From assembly GCF_012911925.1 (NCBI RefSeq), contig NZ_JAAXKY010000010.1, positions 23,076 through 87,075 of the forward strand: a stretch of DNA of 64,000 bases, given 5' to 3'. Both the position numbers and the translations under genes were made by a program. The notes under the pieces were generated by a model. That model searched no databases. It saw only the letters and a program-made list of their open reading frames with translations, and was not told the origin of the DNA. Positions within the stretch are counted from its first letter, which is position 1, and every line of letters starts with the position of its first letter. This stretch comes from Pseudonocardia xinjiangensis (GTDB lineage: Bacteria > Actinomycetota > Actinomycetes > Mycobacteriales > Pseudonocardiaceae). Of the stretch, positions 43,320 through 52,169 are shown piece by piece.

Positions 43320-43856
43320 GTGACTGCGGCCGCTCGCTCTGCCGTCCTCCGTCATTTCCGTTGGGAGAGAGGCCACGCTGACGTGTGGCGCATCTTCGTC
43401 GATGCGGAGGGTCTGCGATCTGTGGTCGACGGTCTCGCTGATCCCTGGCGGGACTCCGGTGTTACGCACGTCGTCGGCATCGAGTCGCGCGGCTTCCTGC
43501 TCGGCGGAGCGTGCTCGGTGGCGCTGGGCGTCGGCTTCGTCGCGATCCGAAAGGACCACGGTCTCCTTCCGGGATCGAAGGTGACCGCGCGCTCGGATGT
43601 CGACTACCGCGGGTATCGGCCCGTTCTGCGGATGCAGCGTGCTGTCGACGCCGCTGATCGGGTCCTGCTCGTCGATGACTGGGCCGAGCGAGGGAGCCAG
43701 GCCAGGGCGGCAGCCCAGCTCGTGGGGGCCTGCGGTGCAGTCTTCCTGGGAACGTCGATCATCGTCGACCAGCTCGACGCGGGCGTCCGCGCAAGTCTGG
43801 GGCGCGTGACTTCGATCGTGACCGCCGACGAGTTGGGCGACTCCCCGGGTGACTGA
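43320..43856 (+). CDS. Phosphoribosyltransferase-family protein (adenine PRT-like)
   Basis: The 178-residue protein has a type I phosphoribosyltransferase fold: VVGIESRGFLLGGACSVALGVGFVAIRK early and the PRPP loop as RVLLVDDWAERGSQARAAAQL. The acidic DD pair is kept but the loop carries WAERGSQ instead of the usual xATGGT, so PRPP binding may be altered. The GTG start fits the leaderless pattern. It converges on the squalene-cyclase-like gene. Confidence 0.82.
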   Translation: MTAAARSAVLRHFRWERGHADVWRIFVDAEGLRSVVDGLADPWRDSGVTHVVGIESRGFLLGGACSVALGVGFVAIRKDHGLLPGSKVTARSDVDYRGYRPVLRMQRAVDAADRVLLVDDWAERGSQARAAAQLVGACGAVFLGTSIIVDQLDAGVRASLGRVTSIVTADELGDSPGD

Positions 43857-43867
43857 CGCAGTACACC

Positions 43868-43891
43868 CCGCCCGGAACGCGTCGCGGGCGG
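43868..43891. terminator. Terminator hairpin between converging genes
   Basis: CCGCCCG (43868-43874) pairs with CGGGCGG (43885-43891) over a 10-nt loop in the 35-bp gap between converging stops. Confidence 0.6.
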
Positions 43892-44872
43892 CTAGGGGGC
43901 GTGGGAGTCCCACCAGGCCAGCACCCGCGTCCCGGACAGGGTCAGCCACTTCGACGGCTCGCCCGCCGGCACGTCGACCTCGAACCACACCCGCCCGGGG
44001 TGCCTGCGGGCCTGGAGCCACGTGCCGTCCGGCTGCCTGGCGGCACGGATGAGCTCGATCGCGTCAGCCATGCGCGGGTCCGGCGGCGTGCCGTCGAGCA
44101 GTGCCGCCTCGCGGAAGTACTCGCCTGCGTTGAGCACGTTGTAGAACCAGCGGTACGGGTAGGCGAAGCGCCCCACCCACGGGGCCACCGGTTCGCCCGT
44201 GGAGAGACGACGGAAGAGCCCGCGCTGCAGGAGGTACTCCTCGCCTGCGCGCCGGGCAGCGCGCGTGGCGTCCGTGCCTCCGGTGGCGACGTCGTAGGCG
44301 AGCAGCCCTTTCAGAGAGTTCAGCGTCGAGTGGAACGACGATCGCGTGGAGCCCTCGACCCACTCGCAGTTCCAGCCGCCGTCAGGCAGTCGATGCTCGA
44401 GGAACCAGTCGACGATGCCGCTGATGTCGGCGCCGAGCCACACACCGTTCGCGAGTGTCACGCCGTTGATGCAGCAGTCGACCTCGCCACCCCAGTACGG
44501 CAGGTTGTCGTACTCCCACCGGCTGTTCTCGGCGAGAAGCTCGGCCGTGCGGCGCTCGCGCAGCACCGCGGAGTCGAGACCCCATTCCCGCAACGAGGCG
44601 AGCGTCCACGTCGTCGCCGTCCAGGGCTGCCCGCCGTCGTCTGCCGCGTCAGGATTCTCGAAGTCGAAGTCCGCGGGGAAGTACGCGCCGCCCGCCCATT
44701 GCCCGTCCGGGTCCTGGAGCGCGAGGAGGCGCGCGCCGAAGCCGGTGGTCGCGATCTTCGCCCGCGTCGCTTCCCAGACGTCGGGCGGTTGGCCCCCGAG
44801 ATCGCGCTCGACCTGCCAGCACAATGCCGGATCGGAGTCGCGGAGCCACGCGATCAGGGCCTCGGTGACCAT
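43892..44872 (-). CDS. Squalene-cyclase-like (alpha/alpha-toroid) protein
   Basis: The 326-residue protein has repeated QW-like segments (LLALQDPDGQWAGG, HRLPDGGWNCEW, RAARQPDGTWLQ) typical of the terpenoid cyclase/prenyltransferase toroid. It lacks the DXDD motif and is half the length of true squalene-hopene cyclases (about 630), so it is probably not a cyclase. TAGGGT lies 6 nt before the ATG. Function unknown. Confidence 0.85.
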   Translation of the reverse strand: MVTEALIAWLRDSDPALCWQVERDLGGQPPDVWEATRAKIATTGFGARLLALQDPDGQWAGGAYFPADFDFENPDAADDGGQPWTATTWTLASLREWGLDSAVLRERRTAELLAENSRWEYDNLPYWGGEVDCCINGVTLANGVWLGADISGIVDWFLEHRLPDGGWNCEWVEGSTRSSFHSTLNSLKGLLAYDVATGGTDATRAARRAGEEYLLQRGLFRRLSTGEPVAPWVGRFAYPYRWFYNVLNAGEYFREAALLDGTPPDPRMADAIELIRAARQPDGTWLQARRHPGRVWFEVDVPAGEPSKWLTLSGTRVLAWWDSHAP

Positions 44873-44878
44873 GGAGCG

Positions 44879-44884
44879 ACCCTA
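44879..44884 (-). promoter_or_regulatory. -10 element TAGGGT, leaderless start
   Basis: Minus-strand TAGGGT ends 6 nt before the ATG at 44872. Confidence 0.5.
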
Positions 44885-45499
44885 GTGCGACTGCCCCATG
44901 AGTGCCGCGATCCACGTCTGCCACTGGGGGAGCACCAGATCCGCGAGCAGCGTGTAACCCCCCGCCCCGGGGTGCGCCCCGTCGCCCCGTCGGACCTCGC
45001 TCATCCACCGCGGCTCCGCCGCCAGCAACTCGAACGTCTCCACATACGGCACCGAGGCCTCCCCGCAGACGGCGCGGAACAGCTCGCTGAGGGTCTCGAT
45101 CCTTTGGTTCTGCTCCGGATCGTCCACCGGTGGCGGGCCGACGACCAGCAGCGGGAGCCGGGCCGCTGCAGCGCCGTCGACGACTGCCCGCAGGTTCGCG
45201 ACGCTGCGCGCCGTGCGTACCCGCTGTGTGCCGTCCTCGACGGTCGTGTCGTTCACGCCGAACGACACGACCAACCGCTCGTCACAGCTCGGCGCCCGGC
45301 GCGCGGCCACCTCTGAGGGCCAGCGCCGGCAGACGTCCTCGCTCGTGTCCCGCCGGACACCCAGGTTGTAGGTGGTGAGCGGGACGCCCGCCTGGTGCGA
45401 GCGTGCCGCCAATCGGCCGACCCAGCCCCGATGGTCCGGGTCACCGACACCGGCGACGAACGAGTCCCCGACGAAGAACACGCGGCGGTCGGTGATCAT
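44882..45499 (-). CDS. SGNH/GDSL-family hydrolase
   Basis: The 205-residue protein has block I FVGDSFVAG with the nucleophile S13, block III GVND and block V DGAHPGAGGY with the catalytic Asp/His. No signal peptide, so it acts in the cytoplasm, probably as an esterase or deacetylase. It ends 9 nt upstream of the squalene-cyclase-like gene, overlapping that gene's putative -10. Confidence 0.9.
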   Translation of the reverse strand: MITDRRVFFVGDSFVAGVGDPDHRGWVGRLAARSHQAGVPLTTYNLGVRRDTSEDVCRRWPSEVAARRAPSCDERLVVSFGVNDTTVEDGTQRVRTARSVANLRAVVDGAAAARLPLLVVGPPPVDDPEQNQRIETLSELFRAVCGEASVPYVETFELLAAEPRWMSEVRRGDGAHPGAGGYTLLADLVLPQWQTWIAALMGQSH

Positions 45500-45554
45500 C
45501 CCTCTACTCTGGCCCCGGACCGGGATCGGACCAACCCGGGAGGTGTGAGCCGGC

Positions 45555-46121
45555 CTACGTCGTGAGGTCCTTGTGGAAGATCTTGTAGTCGCAGGGGGTG
45601 GCGAGCAGGGGTGCCAGGTGGGGATAGGACTCCTCGATCTCCCCGGTGCCCACCACCTTGTAGCCGATGCGGCCGTACCACCCCGCCAGGAACTGCTTCG
45701 ACGGATGCGTCCAGTCCTGGGGCACCAGCAGTTCGAGCTGCATGACGGAACAGTCGGCGTCCCGCCCGGCCTGCTCGGCGAACCGCACGAGCTCCCGGCC
45801 CACGCCGACGCCGCGGTGTGCGGGGTCGGCCGCGAGCATGCCGAACTCGTACACGTCGCTGTCGAGGCGCTGGACCCGGACGCACCCCAGGGTCTGTCCG
45901 CCCGAGCGCGCCACGACGATCTCTCCGGCACGGATGAGGCCGGCGAGCTCCTCGACCGTGGTGCGGGTGGTGCCGTCGATCCACAGCCCGTCCTCCGCGA
46001 CCGCGTAGACCGCGTTGACCAGGTCGGTCAGCGTCGACACGGTGCCCGTGTCGTCGGCTGCGGCGGCGGGGAGCGCCTCGATCTCCAGCCCGGTTGTGGT
46101 CGGCCTCCGAACTCCGGTCAT
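45555..46121 (-). CDS. GNAT-family N-acetyltransferase
   Basis: The 188-residue protein has the GNAT acetyl-CoA loop ADPAHRGVGVGRELVRFAEQAG and the sequence LGCVRVQRLDSDVYEFGMLA before it; WYGRIGYKVVG closes the fold. ATG at 46121 overlaps the stop of the methyltransferase upstream by 4 nt, so the two form a coupled pair, possibly modifying the same compound. Confidence 0.9.
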   Translation of the reverse strand: MTGVRRPTTTGLEIEALPAAAADDTGTVSTLTDLVNAVYAVAEDGLWIDGTTRTTVEELAGLIRAGEIVVARSGGQTLGCVRVQRLDSDVYEFGMLAADPAHRGVGVGRELVRFAEQAGRDADCSVMQLELLVPQDWTHPSKQFLAGWYGRIGYKVVGTGEIEESYPHLAPLLATPCDYKIFHKDLTT

Positions 46122-46945
46122 CCGCCTTCTTCTCCTTTTCGGCCCAGCGATACCCACATCGTGAATGCGACCAGGAAGTCCCCGCGTTCGGCGGCTCGAT
46201 CCACCGAGTCGAAGAACGACTTCAGCAGAGGATCCGGAATGAAGTCAACCGCTTTCGCCTGCTGCGGGTCGAAGAACGGGAGGACGGTGGCCGCGTCGCT
46301 GGGCGAGGTGAAGCAGACGGTCACGGGAGAAGCCGTCACACCGCGCAAGCCGGCCTTCACCATGAGCGATCGTGCAATACGACCGGCGGTGGACCCGAGC
46401 AGGCTCGACGACCGGACGGACGGATCGTCGAGATGCGCGAAGCCGTCGTGCGTCAAGGACGGCCAGTCCGTGTCGATCACGCAGACCCGTCCGCCCGGGC
46501 GGGTCACCCGCACCAGTTCCGCGATCGCCGCCGCGGGATCAGCCAGGTGCTGGAGAACCCGCTCGGAGCGGACGCCGTCGAAGTGGTCGTCCGGGAAGTC
46601 GAGGGCGGTGACGTCGCCCACGACGTAGGTGACCGGGCCGCCGTCGTGCCGGGCGTGAGCCGCGGAGATGACGTCGGCCGAGTGGTCGAGGGCGACCACC
46701 GACCCTCGGGGACCCACCACCGAACCGAGGTGCCGCGCGACCTCGCCAAGCCCGCACCCCGCATCGAGCAGCCGTTCCCCCTCCGTCGCCGCGAACAGTT
46801 GAAAGGCGGTGGCGCGCATCCGTCTGATCTCGGGGTTGCTCGCCGTGCCGCTGAGGTACTCGATGACATGTCCCTTCAGCTCCTCGGAGCTGCGGTCGAT
46901 GTCCGAAAAGGACGCGGGTAAAGATTCGCGTGCTGCTGCGCTCAT
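46118..46945 (-). CDS. Class I SAM-dependent methyltransferase
   Basis: The 275-residue protein has motif I LLDAGCGLGEVARHLG, VVALDHSADVISAA, VVGDVTALDFPDDHFDGVRSERVLQHL and VTRPGGRVCVIDTDWPSL, typical of small-molecule methyltransferases acting on aromatic or polyketide-like substrates. AGGAAG precedes the ATG. It is coupled to the acetyltransferase gene. The 190 bp upstream contain only its control region and that of the divergent PLP enzyme. Confidence 0.9.
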   Translation of the reverse strand: MSAAARESLPASFSDIDRSSEELKGHVIEYLSGTASNPEIRRMRATAFQLFAATEGERLLDAGCGLGEVARHLGSVVGPRGSVVALDHSADVISAAHARHDGGPVTYVVGDVTALDFPDDHFDGVRSERVLQHLADPAAAIAELVRVTRPGGRVCVIDTDWPSLTHDGFAHLDDPSVRSSSLLGSTAGRIARSLMVKAGLRGVTASPVTVCFTSPSDAATVLPFFDPQQAKAVDFIPDPLLKSFFDSVDRAAERGDFLVAFTMWVSLGRKGEEGG

Positions 46946-47135
46946 CTCGGGCTTCCTCTGAACAGGTGCGGGTGAGCAGATCCTACGGTGCCGGAAACCG
47001 TTGTCCGAGAGAAATGAGGTGTATCGCCACCTTTTCGGCCGGATATTCCGGTAAGCCGTCGAGGACGACCCAGGTCATCGGGCTCTGTCCGGGCGGCGCG
47101 GCGGGTCATGCCGTCGGAAGGTCACAATCGACGGC

Positions 47136-48221
47136 ATGACTGCGACCGGCCTGATCGGCGACGGCCTCGACACCCCCTTCCTTGCCGTCGACGTCGACGC
47201 CCTGGACCGCAACCTCACGAGGATGGCCGGCGTGGCGCAGACGCGGGGGCTCGCGCTGCGCCCGCACGTGAAGACGCACAAGTGCCCGGAGATCGCCCGC
47301 CGCCAGGTCGGCCACGGCGCCGCGGGCCTGACCGTCGCCACGGTGGGCGAGGCCGAGATCTTCGCCGCGTCCGGCTTCGCCGACCTGTTCATCGCCTATC
47401 CGATCTGGGCTGCGGGCGCGCGTGCTGCCCGGTTGAGGGCCGTGGCCGAACAGGCGTCGCTCCGGGTGGGCGTCGACTCCGCCGAGGCCGCGCAGGTCCT
47501 CGCCCGAGCCGTGGCGGGCACGGACGTGGAGGCCGTCGTCGAGATCGACAGCGGTCACCACCGGAGCGGGGTGCAGCCCGGCCGGGCCGCTGAGGTCGCC
47601 ACCGCCGCGGCCCGCGCGGGGCTGCGGGTGTCGGGGGTGTTCACCTTCCCCGGCCACAGCTACGGCCCCGGTCGCCGGGAGCAGGCGGCCGCCGACGAGG
47701 CCGCAGCGCTGGCCGGGGCGGCCGCGACGCTGCGGAAGGCCGGTCTCGACGTGGAGGTCGTCAGCGGCGGTTCGACACCGTCGGCGGCCATCGCCGACGG
47801 TGTCGCGCTGACCGAGATCCGGCCCGGCGTGTACGTCTTCAACGACGCGCAGCAGGCCGAGCTGGGCAGCTGCAGCTGGTCCGACATCGCGCTCACGGCG
47901 GTCAGCACCGTGGTGAGCGGTGCCGGGCGCCGGGTCGTGCTCGACGCGGGCAGCAAGGTGCTGGGCGCCGACCAGCCGGCCTGGGCCACCGGCGGCGGCC
48001 GGCTCCCCGACCACCCCGGCGCCCGGATCGTCGCGCTCTCCGAACATCACGCCACCGTCGTCCTCCCCGAGGACGGTGGCGTGCTGCAGCGGGGCGATGT
48101 CGTGCGGGTGGCTCCCAACCACGTGTGTTCCGCCGTCAACCTGGCGGACGAGCTGGTCGTACTCGCTCAGGGCATCCCGGTCGACCGCTGGCCGGTGGCC
48201 GCCCGGAACGCCAACACCTGA
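47136..48221 (+). CDS. Fold-type III PLP enzyme, D-threonine aldolase / D-serine dehydratase-like
   Basis: The 361-residue protein has the alanine-racemase-like barrel with the PLP lysine K46 in LRPHVKTHKCPE and a C-terminal metal-binding PNHVCSAVNL (His and Cys ligands) characteristic of D-threonine aldolase and eukaryotic-type D-serine dehydratase. It cleaves or dehydrates a beta-hydroxy D-amino acid; sequence does not decide which. CACAAT is 7 nt before the ATG, a possible -10. Confidence 0.92.
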   Translation: MTATGLIGDGLDTPFLAVDVDALDRNLTRMAGVAQTRGLALRPHVKTHKCPEIARRQVGHGAAGLTVATVGEAEIFAASGFADLFIAYPIWAAGARAARLRAVAEQASLRVGVDSAEAAQVLARAVAGTDVEAVVEIDSGHHRSGVQPGRAAEVATAAARAGLRVSGVFTFPGHSYGPGRREQAAADEAAALAGAAATLRKAGLDVEVVSGGSTPSAAIADGVALTEIRPGVYVFNDAQQAELGSCSWSDIALTAVSTVVSGAGRRVVLDAGSKVLGADQPAWATGGGRLPDHPGARIVALSEHHATVVLPEDGGVLQRGDVVRVAPNHVCSAVNLADELVVLAQGIPVDRWPVAARNANT

Positions 48222-48248
48222 CCCGGCCCGCACGGCGCCGGCCAGGTG

Positions 48249-48842
48249 TCACGGCCGGTGCAGCGGTTCGCCGTCGGCGCATGGCGGGCACCGGTCCGGC
48301 TCCCAGATCTCGTTGGGCCGGGCCACGAGGACATCGAGGGGCAGGCCTGCGCCTGCGGCGATGGTGGCCGGGGTCGTTCCCAGCGCCAGTAGCGCGCCGA
48401 GCGCGACCACCTCCGCACCGGCGGCCGTGAGATCGGCGAGGGTGGCGCGCACGGCCGAGCCCGCGTTCACGACGTCGTCGACGACGGCGACACGTCTCCC
48501 CGGGAGCCGTGAGCGCAGGGCGGCGGGCAGCCGGTAGGTCGCCGAGTAGAGCCCGGTGCCCGTCGAGGTGCGTTCGGTGTAGCAGAAGGCGACGCCGAGC
48601 CGGGCGGCCACGAGCTGGGCGAGCAGGGCTCCGCCCACGAGCGGCCCGCACACGACGTCCACCGCGTGCGGCCGGATCCGGTCCGCGAGGCGCTCGGCGG
48701 GCGCGTTGATCGCGTCCGACCAGAACAGGCCGTCAAGCTCGAGCCAGACCTCGCCGTGGTGGCCGGACTCCAGGAGGAAGTGCCCCGTCCGCGCGGCCAT
48801 GAGCCGCATGACGGCGTCGTTCTGGTCGTGGGGTGTGCTCAT
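48249..48842 (-). CDS. Orotate-phosphoribosyltransferase-like protein
   Basis: The 197-residue type I phosphoribosyltransferase has the PRPP-binding loop VAVVDDVVNAGSAVRATL and the early FLLESGHHGEVWLELDGLF segment resembling PyrE. It ends with a short cysteine pair (RCPPCADG), which true PyrE lacks. With no other pyrimidine genes here it may be a paralogue using a different base. It starts with ATG at 48842, divergent from the dehalogenase-like gene. Confidence 0.82.
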   Translation of the reverse strand: MSTPHDQNDAVMRLMAARTGHFLLESGHHGEVWLELDGLFWSDAINAPAERLADRIRPHAVDVVCGPLVGGALLAQLVAARLGVAFCYTERTSTGTGLYSATYRLPAALRSRLPGRRVAVVDDVVNAGSAVRATLADLTAAGAEVVALGALLALGTTPATIAAGAGLPLDVLVARPNEIWEPDRCPPCADGEPLHRP

Positions 48843-48898
48843 GAGGTCATATCCGTCGGACGGGCGATCATCGTGGCGATGCTGCTTCCGACCGAGAG

Positions 48899-49777
48899 GT
48901 GGAGCAAGTGCGTTTCTTCGAGGGGTTCACGACCCGGACCGTCGACGTCGGCGAGGCCGCACTGCACGTCCGGTACGGGGGTGCGGGATCGCCGGTCCTG
49001 CTCCTGCACGGGCACCCCCGCACGGGGGCGACGTGGCACCGGGTGGCAGCGCGGCTGCGTGAGGGTGGCCACACGGTCGTGGTGCCGGACCTGCGCGGCT
49101 ACGGCCGGTCGTCCACGCCGGAGACCACGCATGACCACGCGCCGTACTCGAAGCGGGCGATGGCGCACGACATGGCCCGCCTCATGGCTCAGCTCGGCCA
49201 CGAGACGTTCGCGGTGGCGGGCCACGACCGGGGCAGCTACGTGGCCCTGCGCCTGGCCCTGGACCACCCGGCGGTGGTCGACCGGCTCACGGTGCTGGAC
49301 TGCATCCCGATCACCGAGCACCTCGCCCGGTGCGACGCGCGTTTCGCATCGGCGTGGTGGCACTGGTTCTTCTTCGCGCAGCCCGACAAGCCCGAGCGCG
49401 CGATCCTCGCCGACCCCGACGCCTGGTACGGCGGCGACCCGGCGAGCATGGGGCAGGAGGCGTACGCGGAGTTCCACCGCGCGATCCACGACCCGGCCAC
49501 CGTGCGGGCGATGCTGGAGGACTACCGCGCCGGGCTGGGGATCGACCGTGCCCACGAGGAGGCCGACCGGGCGGCCGGACGCCGTGTGACCTGCCCGCTT
49601 CTCGTCCTGTGGTCGAGCCGCGACGACCTGGAGGACCTCCACGGCGACCCGCTGGCGGTGTGGCGCGAGTGGTCCACCGACCTACGCGGCGGCGGTCGGA
49701 TCGACTCCGGACACCACATGGCCGAGGAGGCGCCGGACGAGCTCGCCGCCGCGATTCTCGCCTTCCTCCGAGCCTGA
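48899..49777 (+). CDS. Alpha/beta hydrolase, (fluoro)haloacetate dehalogenase family
   Basis: The 292-residue protein has an aspartate nucleophile, D110 in VAGHDRGSYVALRLALDHP, as in fluoroacetate dehalogenases and unlike serine esterases, with HGHPRTGATWH for the oxyanion loop, WWHWFFFAQPDKPER for the cap that lines the halide pocket, and the catalytic histidine in SGHHMAEEAPDEL. These are the main haloacetate dehalogenase features; epoxide hydrolase is the alternative. GTG at 48899 or 48908 could be the start. Confidence 0.88.
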   Translation: MEQVRFFEGFTTRTVDVGEAALHVRYGGAGSPVLLLHGHPRTGATWHRVAARLREGGHTVVVPDLRGYGRSSTPETTHDHAPYSKRAMAHDMARLMAQLGHETFAVAGHDRGSYVALRLALDHPAVVDRLTVLDCIPITEHLARCDARFASAWWHWFFFAQPDKPERAILADPDAWYGGDPASMGQEAYAEFHRAIHDPATVRAMLEDYRAGLGIDRAHEEADRAAGRRVTCPLLVLWSSRDDLEDLHGDPLAVWREWSTDLRGGGRIDSGHHMAEEAPDELAAAILAFLRA

Positions 49778-49819
49778 GGCTGTGCATCTGTGGCGTTTCG
49801 GACGCATGCGGGAGACCGG

Positions 49820-51127
49820 ATGTCCGGGTACTTGCCTAGAGTCGGGATCATGGGTGGCGTTCGCGGACGGATCATAGGCCTTCTGGCTCGCCGGCGCTTG
49901 GGACGCAGACGGGCGGGCGGCGGGTCGCCCGACGCACTGCTGTCGATGCTCCCCGGCTCGGCGCTGGTGCCGCTCCAACGCATCGGGCTCGACCCGGTGG
50001 AGGCACTGGGAGCCCTGCGGGAGGACGAGCCGGTCAGCCAGCTCAAGCTGCCGTTCGGCCTGCGCGCCTGGCTGGTCACGGGCTACGAGGAGAGCAAAGC
50101 GGTGCTCGGGGCGGGGAGCGCCTTCAGCAACGACTTCACCAACCTCGTCGGCACGGTGGGCATCACGGCCGACCAGAACCCGGGCGGTCTCGGCTTCACC
50201 GACCCACCGGCGCACACCCGCCTCCGGCGGATGCTCACTCCCGAGTTCACCGGCCACCGGCTACGCAGACTCGGCCCGCGTATCGAGGCGATCGTGGCCG
50301 GTCAGCTCGACGAGATGGCCGGGATCGCGGAGTCGGACGGGGTCGTCGACATCCTGCAGTCCTTCGCGCTCCCCATCCCGTCGCTCACCATCTGCGAGCT
50401 CCTCGGCGTCCCCTACTCCGACCGCGCCGACTTCCAGCGGCTCAGCACCACGCGTTTCGACCTGCTCGGCGGGGTCACCGGCACGATCGGCGCCATCTCC
50501 GAGTCGATGGAGTACCTGCTCGGCATCGTGGAGAAGCAGCGGGTCGCTCCCGGCGACGGGCTGCTCGGCATGCTCGTGCGGGAGCACGGCGACGACATCA
50601 GCGACCACGAGCTGGCCGGGCTCGCCGACGGCCTGCTCACCGGCGGGCTCGAGACCACCGCGAGCATGCTCGCGCTGGGCACCATCGTGCTGCTGCAGCA
50701 GCAGGAGAGCCGCATCGCCGTCCGCGACGACGACAGCGCGATCGAGCCGTTCGTCGACGAGCTGCTGCGCTACCTCACCGTGGTGCAGGTCGCGTTCCCG
50801 AGATTCGCGAAGGAGGAGATCCAGATCGGTGGTCGCACCATCGCCAAGGGCGACATCGTGCTCTGCTCGCTGAGCGGGGCCAACCGCGACGGGCACGGGC
50901 TCGACCGGTTCGACCCCACCCGCGACGCTCGGCCGCACCTCGCCTTCGGCTACGGCCTCCACCGCTGCATCGGTGCCGAGCTCGCCCGCATGGAGCTGCG
51001 CGCGGCCTACCCGGCCCTCCTCCGCCGGTTCCCCGACATCACGCTCGCCAAGGACCCCGGCGACCTCTCCTTCCGCAAACTGTCGTTCGTCTTCGGGGTC
51101 GACGCGCTCCCCGTCACGCTCCACTGA
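49820..51127 (+). CDS. Cytochrome P450
   Basis: The 435-residue protein has the heme-binding FGYGLHRCIGAELAR (Cys383), the ExxR pair in FVDELLRYL, and I-helix LLTGGLETTASM, where glutamate replaces the usual aspartate (GGxDTT) of the oxygen-activating motif, a common bacterial variant. GGGAGA lies before the ATG at 49820, but TAGAGT 7 nt upstream of the ATG at 49850 fits a leaderless start. No ferredoxin or reductase gene is adjacent. Substrate unknown. Confidence 0.93.
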   Translation: MSGYLPRVGIMGGVRGRIIGLLARRRLGRRRAGGGSPDALLSMLPGSALVPLQRIGLDPVEALGALREDEPVSQLKLPFGLRAWLVTGYEESKAVLGAGSAFSNDFTNLVGTVGITADQNPGGLGFTDPPAHTRLRRMLTPEFTGHRLRRLGPRIEAIVAGQLDEMAGIAESDGVVDILQSFALPIPSLTICELLGVPYSDRADFQRLSTTRFDLLGGVTGTIGAISESMEYLLGIVEKQRVAPGDGLLGMLVREHGDDISDHELAGLADGLLTGGLETTASMLALGTIVLLQQQESRIAVRDDDSAIEPFVDELLRYLTVVQVAFPRFAKEEIQIGGRTIAKGDIVLCSLSGANRDGHGLDRFDPTRDARPHLAFGYGLHRCIGAELARMELRAAYPALLRRFPDITLAKDPGDLSFRKLSFVFGVDALPVTLH

Positions 51128-51140
51128 GTCGGCCGGCGGA

Positions 51141-52100
51141 TCACGCCAGGAGGGAGGCGTAGCGGGGGAGGTCGATGTTCCCGCCGCTCACGATCACGCC
51201 GACCCGCTGCCCGGACAGCTCGCCGGCGAGCCTGCGCACGGCGGCGAAGGCCAGACAGCCGGTGGGCTCCACCACGATCTTGAGCGTGGCGGCGAACACC
51301 CTCATCGCCGCCACCAGCTCGTCGTCGGAGGCGGTGAAGATGTCGTCCACATCCCGGCGGATGATCGCGAAGGGCAGCTCGCCGAGGTGCTGGGTCTGTG
51401 CGCCGTCGGCGATGGTGTCGGGTGTGGCGATGTGCACGAGCGACCCGGTGCGCAGCGACTGCAGCCCGTCGTCGCCCGCCTCCGGTTCCACGCCGTAGAT
51501 CCGGCAGGACGGCGAGAGCGCGCGGGTGGCCAGTGCCGCACCCGAGAGCAGCCCACCGCCGCCGAGGCAGACGAACAGGGCGTCGAGCTCGCCCACCTCC
51601 TCGATCAGCTCCTTCGTGGCGGTGCCCTGCCCCGCGATCACGTCGGGGTGGTCGTAGGGCGGCACGAGCGTCATGCCGTGCTCGGCCGCGAGGGCGCGGC
51701 CGAGCTCCTCGCGGTCCTCGGTGTATCTGTCGTAGACGACGATCGACGCGCCGTACCCGCGTGTGGCGGCCACCTTGCTCGCCGGGGCGTCGTGCGGCAT
51801 CACGATCGTGGCGGGCATCCCGAGGATGCGCGCGGAGAGCGCGACGGCCTGCGCGTGGTTCCCCGAGGAGTAGGTGATCACGCCCGCCCGCCGCTGTGCC
51901 TCGTCGAAGCGCGACAGGGCGTTGAACGCGCCGCGGAACTTGAACGCGCCCATCCGCTGGAAGTTCTCGCACTTGAAGAACACCGACGCGCCGACCTCGC
52001 CGTCCACCCGTCTCGATGTCAGCACGGGGGTGCGGTGGGCCTGGCCCCGGATCCGCTCGGCGGCGGCCTGCACGTCGGCGTAGGTGGGCGGTGTCGGCAT
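51141..52100 (-). CDS. Threonine/serine dehydratase (fold-type II PLP)
   Basis: The 319-residue protein has the PLP lysine K54 in GAFKFRGAFNAL, SSGNHAQAVAL and the phosphate-binding GGGGLLSG loop. It lacks the C-terminal ACT-like regulatory domain, so it is a catabolic-type dehydratase or serine racemase-like enzyme giving 2-oxobutanoate or pyruvate plus ammonia. ATG at 52100 begins the conserved alignment. It converges on the P450 gene and follows the sigma factor gene in the same direction. Confidence 0.9.
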   Translation of the reverse strand: MPTPPTYADVQAAAERIRGQAHRTPVLTSRRVDGEVGASVFFKCENFQRMGAFKFRGAFNALSRFDEAQRRAGVITYSSGNHAQAVALSARILGMPATIVMPHDAPASKVAATRGYGASIVVYDRYTEDREELGRALAAEHGMTLVPPYDHPDVIAGQGTATKELIEEVGELDALFVCLGGGGLLSGAALATRALSPSCRIYGVEPEAGDDGLQSLRTGSLVHIATPDTIADGAQTQHLGELPFAIIRRDVDDIFTASDDELVAAMRVFAATLKIVVEPTGCLAFAAVRRLAGELSGQRVGVIVSGGNIDLPRYASLLA

Positions 52101-52169
52101 CGTGCTCCCGTCTCGGTGTGTCCTTCGCATCGTGGTCGACGACACCGACACCGTCCTGCCCGGCCCGGG

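Noticed and set aside
46990..47040. AGGTG/CACCT inverted repeat between the divergent methyltransferase and PLP-enzyme genes as a MarR-type operator
   Set aside because: Arms of 5 bp are expected by chance in this composition and no MarR gene is nearby.
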